From NCBI GenBank assembly GCA_002803225.1, contig NXFV01000307.1, positions 1-25,606 of the forward strand: a stretch of 25,606 bases of DNA, read 5' to 3'. Each line of letters opens with the position of its first letter. Positions within the stretch are counted from its first letter, which is position 1. Below, in pieces: positions 8,707 through 16,479 of this stretch. The DNA comes from Gamarada debralockiae. Lineage: Eukaryota > Ascomycota > Leotiomycetes > Helotiales > Hyphodiscaceae. Below the pieces are notes generated by a model. The model ran no database searches. It saw nothing but the letters and a program-made list of their open reading frames with translations, and was not told the DNA's origin. The position numbers and the translations under genes were made by a program.

Positions 8707-8747
8707 TACCAATTCCTAGACACATCGCCGAGGCCGAAAAGTGGTGG

Positions 8748-9018
8748 CTGATAGCGGGGAACACGGATCGTGAGAACGCACGCTGCCGTGTGGAGACAAG
8801 CGGTGTGAAAAGCGGGGCACATCGCAGAGAGCGAACAGAGGTTCCTTAGGGTTTACATTTCTTTGCCGTGTTTGTTTCCCTGGTTCGTTTGCCGTGTCTT
8901 GTCCTTGGAGTAAAGGCTTGATAAACCACCATGGCGGGCAAGAGAACTCCAAGTCGCTAGCTAACAGCGGCACGGCGTGAGAACACGCGCTGCCATGTGG
9001 AGAGAAGCGGTGTGACAA
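8748..9018. repeat. Two direct repeats about 207 bp apart
   Basis: The segments at about 8770-8809 and 8977-9016 align at roughly nine of ten positions (GTGAGAAC, then GCTGCC, TGTGGAGA, AAGCGGTGTGA). A shorter GCTGATAGCGG / GCTAACAGCGG match lies just before each. The minus-strand open frame over this stretch repeats the peptide SHRFSPHGS / SHRLSPHGS merely because of this. This is not taken as a gene. Confidence 0.6.
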
Positions 9019-9473
9019 GGTTTAACCCCGCATCTACGCTTTTATCACAGTGTACACCAAAATAATTAACCAGCAGCGATTATTAGAGATTCTTCCAGAT
9101 ATAGTCCTTTTTTCGCCAATAACAAGACATCGGATCTTAAGTGTGCATAATATATTCGATATCAGTACTATTTTTAGTTAAAATAATATCTATTTGTAGG
9201 CCGCTATTGAGATATAACAAACCGCTTTTGCATCACGAACCGCTCTCACCCACTAATAGGAAAGGCCCTATTAACAGGCCCGACTATTAATAAACTGTTC
9301 GTACCTTGGCATAGGACACTAGCTTGGAGGATAAATAGCTAGGCAGTGGGACTCTGGAACTGCAGATACTTTTATTGCCTCAGACTGAAAGCTATCTTTT
9401 GCACCTTATTTGGCTGGTCTGACAACTCTGTCTCATTCTTGTACTACCTCTTTCACTGCAATACAGCTCCGAA
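9019..9473 (+). promoter_or_regulatory. Upstream region of the hydrolase gene with a TATA-like box
   Basis: The far part (9019-9300) is AT-rich with nothing recognisable. Closer to the gene, GGATAAATAG at 9329-9338 is a plausible TATA element about 140 nt before the start codon. A pyrimidine-rich tract (about 9425-9460) sits between it and the ATG, as in many fungal promoters. Confidence 0.4.
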
Positions 9474-10577
9474 ATGCTTGTTTTCGTGCTCTTGTGGTCT
9501 GTGTTGTTATATCTGACGGCTAGTACGCCTCTTCGATCATCGCTCCCCTATCACCTGCAACGGGATGAAACCAACAGCCAGAACGATATTCGGGATTCAT
9601 CACTGTCAATAAAGACCCAAGGCAGTTTTGCCTTTGCGGGAACGGTCCTCACAGGAGCGAACGGTGATACATGGCATGCCGATCATGGATATGTACAGTT
9701 TCAAATCCCACCAAGCGCCCGGCGGTACCCCATGATTTTGTGGCATGGTGCCGGTCTGAGTGGTTCTGCATGGGAGAGTACACCTGATGGGCGAGACGGA
9801 TATCAATCGATCTTCCTGCAAAAAGGATATAGCGTCTACATTATCGATCAGCCGCGACAAGCTCGAGCGGGACAAGCTTCGGTGGGAAGTGTAGCACTAC
9901 CCGATCCAACTCCAATCGACTCGGTTTTTTTCAATATCTTCCGTCTCGGATCTTGGGCTCCACCTGCGCAACCACAATTCTTCCCAGGCGTGCAGTTCCC
10001 TGAGGATCCACAGTCGCTCAGCCAATTTTTCCGTCGAGGAACGCTTCATGGCACTGGAGGCGATCGAAGCGATTGGACCGGCACCGGCGACGCGTATCAG
10101 TTGATGACCAGCGCAGTTGGAACGCTTGCAGATGATATCGGCCCAGCGATACTCGTTACTCACTCAGGCGGTGCCAACCAAGGCTGGGGTGCCGCGATGA
10201 AAAGCAACAACACAGTAAAAGCCATCGTTGCCTATGAACCCACGAACTTCCAGTTTGCGGAGGGAGAGCTTCCACCCGTTACTGGGCCCCTTCAGCCCAG
10301 CCATACTGTTCCGCTTTCAGAATTTCTCAAGTTGACCAAGATTCCCATCCAACTAGTCTACGGTGACAATCTTGATCAAGTTCCTCTTTTCACCCAGGCC
10401 TTCAGAGATGCTCAAGCGTTTGTGGATGCGATAAACCGGCATGGCGGCCAGGCGCAGCTTTTGCATCTGCCTAGCATAGGCGTAACGGGGAATACACACT
10501 TTGCATTTTCTGATCTTAACAATCAGAAAATCGCGGATCTACTCTCGCAATTTCTCGCGCAACGTCATCTCGATTAG
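9474..10577 (+). CDS. Secreted alpha/beta hydrolase (esterase-like), 367 aa
   Basis: A single-exon gene. The first 17-20 residues (MLVFVLLWSVLLYLTAS) form a signal peptide, so the enzyme is probably secreted. The alpha/beta-hydrolase fold is shown by the HGAGLSGSAWE oxyanion-hole segment (91-101), the strand YSVYIIDQP (119-127), and the nucleophile elbow THSGG with Ser231. The VAYEP strand follows (252-256), then an acidic residue at YGDN (Asp298) or Glu255, and His342 in GNTHF. This combination is typical of fungal and bacterial secreted esterases of unknown substrate, so the exact reaction cannot be named. The triad is present, the length is ordinary and no break is seen. The TAG stop at 10575-10577 belongs to an inserted hAT-like element; the pre-insertion stop was TAA, now at 11484. 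The coding sequence is therefore unchanged but the 3' UTR and polyadenylation region are displaced by 901 bp. Confidence 0.9.
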   Translation: MLVFVLLWSVLLYLTASTPLRSSLPYHLQRDETNSQNDIRDSSLSIKTQGSFAFAGTVLTGANGDTWHADHGYVQFQIPPSARRYPMILWHGAGLSGSAWESTPDGRDGYQSIFLQKGYSVYIIDQPRQARAGQASVGSVALPDPTPIDSVFFNIFRLGSWAPPAQPQFFPGVQFPEDPQSLSQFFRRGTLHGTGGDRSDWTGTGDAYQLMTSAVGTLADDIGPAILVTHSGGANQGWGAAMKSNNTVKAIVAYEPTNFQFAEGELPPVTGPLQPSHTVPLSEFLKLTKIPIQLVYGDNLDQVPLFTQAFRDAQAFVDAINRHGGQAQLLHLPSIGVTGNTHFAFSDLNNQKIADLLSQFLAQRHLD

Positions 10578-11475
10578 GGCGCGTCATGGGGCATCATGGG
10601 CCCCCGAGTGACCCTTGGAACCGCCCCACGGTTCGACCCGACCCGCGGTAGGGAAAAGGGGGCCAACCCGGCCCACGTAGGCCCCCAAACTGGTGGTGAA
10701 CCGTCTTAGCGTCACACGTGAGCACACGTGAGCTAGTATTACCTGTAGTTAAATATAAACAAACATATCTACACGCGTTTTTACGTGTAGGAAAGCAAAT
10801 TATATAGAGTCCTACGCGTTACTTTATACTCTCTATATTAGGCACATATGACTAGATTATCACGTGGGATAGCTTGAATTCGATTCTTTCGAGAGCTCTT
10901 GATCTTAGGTCTTGAATTCTCGAGTCTAAGCTCCTCGAGCGTGTTCAGGTTATTTTAATCTCGCTTATGCCTTGATCAGCAGCTAAGACCCCCCTAACAG
11001 TATTAGGCTTATCTTAAGCTAGGGAGTAAAACACACTATTAAAAGCGAGCTACTTGGAGCTTTCCCGTCTTGCCGCAAGCGATATGAATTTAAAATTCAA
11101 ACTCAAGACAGAAGAGAGAGCTTTGAAAATCAAGCTCAAAATCAAGTTGAATTTAATCACGTGTTTATTAATTTCTATAGTACAAGTAAGATAATAAAGT
11201 AAATAGAAGATAGAAAAAAGAAGAGAAGAAATACTCTTATAAGATCTTTTAAAAAGCTAGAGATAAAAGAGCTTTTAGGTTAGTTAGCACGTGTAGATCA
11301 CGTGCGTCAGCCCTATAAAGCACCCGCATATGGTGAACCATGGGTTCCGGTGAACCGCACTGGGAATGCAGGTTAAACCCGTGGTTGCTTGGGTCCAACT
11401 TCTCCTCGACCCGGCCCACGGTTCAGACCTACACCGCGGTGCACCACAAACCACGGCGCACCATGACGCGCCCTA
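10575..11475. mobile_element. hAT-like non-autonomous element, 901 bp, 8-bp target duplication
   Basis: The ends are inverted repeats: TAGGGCGCGTCATGG at 10575-10589 and its complement at 11461-11475, 15 bp without mismatch, extending to 18 bp with one. The 8-bp sequence ATCTCGAT directly precedes the element (10567-10574) and directly follows it (11476-11483). An 8-bp duplication and TA(G)GG-type ends are the hallmark of hAT elements. GC-rich subterminal parts carry repeated CCCACGGTTC and ACCCGGCCCAC words; the middle is AT-rich. No transposase is encoded, so mobilisation would have needed an enzyme in trans. Confidence 0.85.
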
Positions 11476-11809
11476 ATCTCGATTAACGTCGAGTGCCCCA
11501 GAAGGCTTGAGAGCTCCAAAATGTGAAGTTTAGGTTGATGACCTTTTCGGAGGAAATATTTTTGACTTCGCATTTGAGGGCAGAATTTTGGAAGCGGGAA
11601 TGATTTCGGGGTTCATTGTCACTTGCAGTTGTTGACAGAGTTTTGTGCGTCACGAGGAGAAGAAACTTAATTTGGTAGAGAACCCAATCCCCGAGATCTA
11701 GTTTCTAGAGACCCACGGAAATGATCTCAAGTGAAGCTCCCCAGTATCCGTTTCATTTGCAGCTCAGCCAGCCTGAATCTGGCGGGCCCAGAACTTTAAT
11801 CCAGCGGCG

Positions 11810-12210
11810 CTATTCAGCTTCCTCAGCATTTGAGAGAACATGGCAGATGCTCCCCGAACCCTCTTGACCACAGCACAGGAAGATCTCTACGTATCGTACT
11901 TGTTCAAATTCGCATCGGGACTGAAGTATCTCCATCCACGAGCCTGGGCAACATCTGCAGAGTGAGGCGCTGTACGTGCGGTTCCAGTCGATAAATCGAA
12001 TCTCCAACCTAACCTCTTTCACTCCCGCATCCTTCAAGAACTTGCTTAAAGTGCGCCACAAAATTTGTCAAGAATCTGCTCTCGCCAAAGTTTGTTGACC
12101 AATCCCTTAATTGACACTAGCTTGTGCACACCAGTTTCCAACCATGATTGTGAGTTGCTGCAAGCTTGTCATGTGGGACAGGCTGCCGCCGCTGTTTCTT
12201 ATGCCAGCTT
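11810..12210 (-). pseudogene. Decayed C-terminal coding fragment, unknown family
   Basis: On the minus strand one frame reads through two stops with normal protein composition. It runs SLSHMTSLQQLTIMVGNW (about 12185-12130), then a TAA at 12109-12107, then GIGQQTLARADS. A TGA near 12070 follows, and then 83 codons including LWRTLSKFLKDAGVKEVRLE and a Cys-rich SLCRCCPGSWMEIL, ending in TAG at 11810. The leucine-rich wording resembles the C-terminal half of fungal F-box/LRR-like proteins, but I cannot assign a family. CAA to TAA and TGG or CGA to TGA would explain the stops. The 5' part is missing or lost in AT-rich sequence. Confidence 0.4.
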
Positions 12211-12414
12211 GTGTAATTATGTAGTGAAGATTTATTATTTGAAAATTTATAAAAAGTCTACCCCCCGTCTTATTTTTAAGATAGCCAAGCCTGTTCGACT
12301 CCAATTGTAAAAAGATTCCCGGTATATTACAAAATTTCCAAATTTCCAAATAACCACCTATACGCAGAACGAGACAATGAATAAGAAAGATTGCTTGGAA
12401 GAATTTCCGAGGTT

Positions 12415-13892
12415 TTAATGACCGGATTCCTCCCCGACATGTACCTCTGAGCGAACAAAAATACCATCTTCACCCAAAATGGCCTTTTGACTCTCCGTAT
12501 CTCCTATTGACGGTGTCTTGCTGGTGACTAAAACTCGAAGTGAAACATCCTTGTCAGTGTCCATTTCCTCGCCGCGCACATTGGATCGAAGCCCGCGAGA
12601 ATAGGGCTGGGAGGTTGCATAGGCCTGGGAGGTTTGTGGTCGGAGTAACTTTGGGAAATGGCGCATGAAGAATGGCTTGCCATGTGGCAGGCATGCGCAT
12701 ATTATACCAACATACAACTCGATCACACTATGAATTCGTTAGTGATAAAGTTTCTTTTTCTGCTGTGGCCGAAAGAACTAAATGTAAAAACAGGTAAACT
12801 TACGCCCAAATTGCAGGTTCCACTGAACTCCAAGAGGGGTCGGATTGGCCATGACGAAGCATAACGATATATGCCAGCCTAATAATACTGACAATGGAGA
12901 CGCTGCAGAACATTAGTCTTCACTTCTGCCTATACTCTTGGATTGGGTACAACGTTACAAAGCCCCTAACAATAAAATGCCTATTACCGCAATTTTTTGT
13001 CTCCTTGCGATTTGTACATTCCACATCATTAAAATAGGTAGAAATACCATAAATATATCTGTAAATGAGTTCATAACTGCGTTGAAAATATAAATTATCA
13101 ACGAGTTAATACATGATCCAATTTGGATAGAAGGATCCCAATACTTTGCCATAGGCCGACAAGCGTATAGCCATTGAAATGATGATACAAAGCTGTATAT
13201 AACTATAATGACTGACAGCCCGTGTACAGTGATTCGAAAGTGTAGGTGCGGTGATAGTCGTAAATAGAATTGAAGGATCGAAAGCTTTGCGCACAAAATG
13301 GAGAGGCCAAAGAAGACACCTTGAGCCATTGACCACTAGTTTTAAATCGTCAGCGTACCATACAAAATAACCCCTTAGAATAGTAGGACTCTATAGCTAT
13401 CCGATGTCGCATACTTTTGAGATAAGAGATACATTCGTAACAGGAATGTCCCATATATGTATCCCAATTCCAAGTTTATTCACTTCAGAATTGTTAGTTA
13501 TACAGTAAGCAGGCTGGCAAATGTGATAACTTACGCTCGAGTGTGCTAACAACAAAGCCGATCGATAGAAGCTAATTAGAATTGTAAGCCACGCGTAGTC
13601 TGTGAATCCTAGTCAAATGGGATGGAGATACCATTGCGGCAATTATGAAATCTGTATTATTAGCATCTCGACTTTTCTTCTAAGCAGTAGGTTGCTTACA
13701 ATCATCAGCACCAATAATTCGAGTAATAAAGTACCTCGTGTATAGTCGGAGAAGGAGAACACACGTAGCAAGCACAAGACACACTGCGATTGCAATCGCA
13801 ATACGGTACCCAACAGACTCCGGATGCTCAAAATTCGGCGATAGTCCAGGCGGTGGAGGAGCAAGTCCGACAATCGTTGAGTTGGATGCCAT
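12415..13892 (-). CDS. Pth11-like / rhodopsin-fold integral membrane protein, 7 exons, 368 aa
   Basis: A fungal seven-helix membrane protein of the broad Pth11/rhodopsin-domain class, found in the plasma membrane or endomembranes and in some relatives used for surface sensing; its ligand is unknown. Exons: 13892-13700, 13651-13632, 13571-13535, 13482-13415, 13335-12959, 12902-12804, 12727-12415. All six introns are 48-79 nt, GT-AG, and several have CTAA branch words. The spliced frame is open for 369 codons. Features: a short outer N-terminus; TM1 about residues 31-50; the LRLYTR and IIGADDYF motifs; TM2 64-83; GIGIHIWDIP (88-97); TM3 about 108-127 with AKLSILQFYLR; the CRPMAKYWD loop; later helices to ELYVGIICACLP (268-279); and a polar C-terminal tail. 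Exon 2 is only 20 nt. No frame break was found, so it appears functional. Confidence 0.88.
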
Positions 13893-15270
13893 AGCGGGCG
13901 GTGTGTCTTTGGAGACGAGTAGCCAAGAAAAGTCAAAAGTTCGACCAACGTCTTAGGAAGAGAATGATGGAAGCAAATTGTGGGCCCACCACCTCTTGCA
14001 TATATACCCGCATACTATTGTGGCTGAACAGATCGCTTGCCAATGGCGATTGCCCCAGATAGAAGAACCCGGCTGGCCCGTTGTATGACCAACCACCGCC
14101 CATGTTGGAGTCACCAATATTTGTCGGGACGGGGAAACGACCAGGGGGTCTAGCGCCACACAGCCACAAGGGGTTCTTGAGAAGAATACATGAGTCGAAC
14201 CCGGCATCTGAGTGGGCCAATTGAGTCAATGATATCCTAGCACTAGACGGTCCGTCCGTAAGATCAAAGGGGTCAATGGTCAACCCAAGCTCTGTGGGCC
14301 TCAGCAAATGTGAAGAGCACTTAAAATCTCGGCCACTTCCGAACCGTTTTGGTCGGTTTGATCGGTCGATCCTCTCAGGGAGTTGGCACAGAGGGTCATC
14401 TCTTTTCGACACATTTCGCGAACCGTACCGTATGCGGTTTGCCGTTATGTCGATCGAGCCGAATGGCTCGGCTCTCCCGGCCCCTCCCGGATTCAGGGCC
14501 TCGCAACGCAATGCACCTCCTCCACCTATGGCAAACCTCGATTTCGAGTCAATCAATAATAATCAACCAATCAGTGACCCTCTGCATTGATTTTGATCCA
14601 AAAAGCAACCTTTGTCACAAGCGCGAAATTGATTTCATGGCTCTTCGCTTCCTTCTCCCTTAAGCACGCTGGTATGGATGCGTGAGAAATGCCTCATCCT
14701 TCAGGGGGCGGCGGGGTCGGAGAAACGGCGTTCCGGTGGCTTTGTATCCTACGGGCTAAATTTGTCCATGTGGAGATGCATCCAAGGACCCTTCGGCCTA
14801 AGAAAAAGCAATTGATGCAGACGATTGAACGTTTGGTGGAATTGAACCAGGTATAGAAGAGGGGGGATAGAAATCAGATAAAGTGGCAGAGAAGGGGGTC
14901 GCTAGTTATTGAGACATAATGAAGTGGGGGGAATCATCAGCTCAATTCGGAGAACATATCGAATCGCGAATCGAGAATCAATCAACCATCGAATCGAATG
15001 GTTGATGATTCGGACGTGGAAAATGGAGGCAAAAAACGCGGTAGTCGCGTCGACCGCGAATCAAAACGAGCAAGGCGAACTCGAGAACTCAAGAAAGCAG
15101 CATGGAAATCCAGTCGTTACAGGCCCTTTCGCATCGTAGAGCCAAAAATCTGATGGGATACGGGAACAAGGTAAAAGCTCTCTATAAATTTAGATATTAA
15201 GGCGATTCTCAGGTTGTCAAATTGAGGGAGTTCCTCCACTTCTCCTAGGGAGGCGGCCTCAAGCCCTTTT
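13893..15270. other. Gene-poor stretch upstream of the Pth11-like gene
   Basis: Long open frames on both strands (for example 207 codons on the minus strand at 13933-14556) have no recognisable domain and overlap each other, so none is called. Apart from the tRNA-like sequence at 14190-14256 there is a short hairpin-type palindrome (ATCAACCAT ... ATGGTTGAT, about 14984-15009) and GC-rich sequence near 14460-14530. The proximal part should contain the promoter of the membrane-protein gene; no clear TATA box was found. Confidence 0.45.
14190..14256 (-). ncRNA. tRNA-Glu-like sequence, degenerate (possible SINE head)
   Basis: On the minus strand GTCTAGTGCTAGGATATC (14248-14231) matches the D-arm/A-box region of fungal tRNA-Glu apart from one missing G. 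CCGGGTTCGACTC (14204-14192) matches the T-arm/B-box at the right distance. The anticodon arm between them does not fold properly and the acceptor stem does not pair. It is therefore not a working tRNA gene. It could be a tRNA pseudogene or the pol III promoter of a tRNA-derived SINE. No poly-A or simple-repeat tail was identified to settle which. Confidence 0.45.
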
Positions 15271-15275
15271 ATTCG

Positions 15276-15780
15276 TTGATGCCCCCCCCCCAAAGTTACA
15301 TTTCGCCACTCTTACCACACCTCTCATACGCTACTCTCACCATCCCTCACCCAATTTTTAGCCAATTAGAGCACGGAGAAGCTTCCAGCTCGCCTGCGCA
15401 GCTGTGTCATAAGTATAGCAGAAAACACAGCTTATTGCAACCTCGAGGCATGCGCAGAGAGGATGTATCCCTGGCAATTACAGAGCGAAGGAAAACGGCA
15501 CACGTTGGTGTGGATTGAGATATCATCAAGGATGCATTGCATGAACGGGGGGTCGCAGCAGTTGAAGGCTACCTCGCCAGCGTCAACTGACAATTGCAAG
15601 TGCTCTTGGCTTCCAACAAACATCAAAAGACGCAATTCCCAGTACATCGTCAAGCAGGCTCCGAATTACAGATCGACTTTGCGTGCATGAAAGACGACCA
15701 TCACTCTGAGTGCCTACGTAATAGAATTGAATTATTTGAACAGGAATGGGCGTTGATGAAAGCTGAGCGTTAGTGGCCTC
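15276..15780 (+). pseudogene. Possible decayed coding region, unknown
   Basis: A plus-strand frame, open from 15276 and with an ATG at 15450, reads MRREDVSLAITERRKTAHV. It continues past a TGA at 15516 and another near 15589 with helical, charged wording (ALHERGVAAVEGYLASV; later LRNRIELFEQEWALMKAER) to a TAG near 15771. The composition looks protein-like and coiled-coil-like, but there is no motif and three stops, so this may equally be chance. MITE B begins about 30 bp downstream. Confidence 0.2.
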
Positions 15781-15801
15781 AGGCCATCGGAAGGTCGTGA
15801 C

Positions 15802-16008
15802 CACCAGGGGTGACAAGATAATCGGGACACTCGAATAATGCGCTCCGATTTTCTCTATCAGCTACAACTATAAAATAAAAATAAAATAGATATACGTATA
15901 GAGAAAGTGACCATGAATAATCCTGTTGTTCAAAAATTTTACACTATGTTGTGTTTAAAAGTTAAATGCGAGTTATAATTTTTGAGTGTCCCGATTTTGA
16001 GGCACCGT
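15802..16008. mobile_element. MITE B, about 207 bp, related at its ends to MITE A
   Basis: CGGGACACTC near 15823-15832 is repeated inverted at 15984-15993. Outside it lie CACCAGGGGTGACAAG (15802) and, inverted and more divergent, the complement of CACGGTGCCTCAAAA. A TA follows at the right (16010-16011) and the left TA is lost or mutated. The outer word CACCAGGGG-TGACAAG matches MITE A at 253. The interior is AT-rich and non-coding. Confidence 0.55.
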
Positions 16009-16479
16009 GTACAAATTCAACAAATCCGTATTCTCGTCAACGAATTAATTCACGATATAACTATCTTGCGCTATAGAGTTAATTCCTTCTCGAGAAGCAT
16101 TACTCCGAGTTCTACAAATTTTCAAAAGCGGAAGGGCGACGAATCAACAGTTTGAGTAGGTGCATTTTGGTGTTCTTGCTTGCCAAAAAGTGGACGTTTT
16201 TTACTCCGACTGAGAGGTCCCTTCTATTCTTAGCAAGCTAAGAAGTACGAAGCCAAACAACCCCGCACTTGCCATAATACAAGTACTTGGATAATTACGA
16301 CGTAACTTAATTTCACTTATGACGAAGCCACAATTTGTGTGCCTATCGAGCGCCCTCTCATGCTGATGATCCCATTTATCTTGTTATCTGGAATGAACTC
16401 CTCTACCGCTCAAGTCATCCATTTTTTGATCTTCTTTCTGCCATCCCAATTCAATCGACCCTCAGATCTCGAGACCAAT
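16009..16479 (+). other. Upstream region of the GH47 gene
   Basis: No gene is supported. The reading frame of the mannosidase is open back to 16339 with in-frame ATGs at 16360 and 16372, so an N-terminally longer product is possible. The ATG at 16480 is preferred because it places the membrane anchor right at the N-terminus, as in the family. No convincing TATA box is visible. Confidence 0.4.

Noticed and set aside
8716..9018. 100-codon minus-strand ORF with repeated SHR(F/L)SPHGS peptide
   Set aside because: The peptide repeat merely reflects the underlying DNA direct repeat; no start context or family.
10575..11475. A 10-bp target duplication (ATCTCGATTA) for the inserted element
   Set aside because: It would leave asymmetric ends (GGGCGCG on one side, CGCGCCCTA on the other). 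The 8-bp duplication gives symmetric TAGGGCGCG ends and fits hAT elements.
13933..14556. 207-codon minus-strand open frame upstream of the Pth11-like gene
   Set aside because: It overlaps other open frames on both strands, shows no domain, signal peptide or start context, and contains the tRNA-like sequence. It is most likely a chance ORF in GC-rich intergenic DNA.
15801..15832. Reading MITE B as another copy of MITE A
   Set aside because: Only the outer 16-17 bases match. The inner terminal sequences and cores differ, so they are related at most by their ends.
16339..16479. Longer N-terminus for the GH47 enzyme using upstream in-frame ATGs
   Set aside because: Possible, but it would place a second hydrophobic stretch before the family-typical N-terminal anchor. 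The ATG at 16480 gives the usual type II layout.
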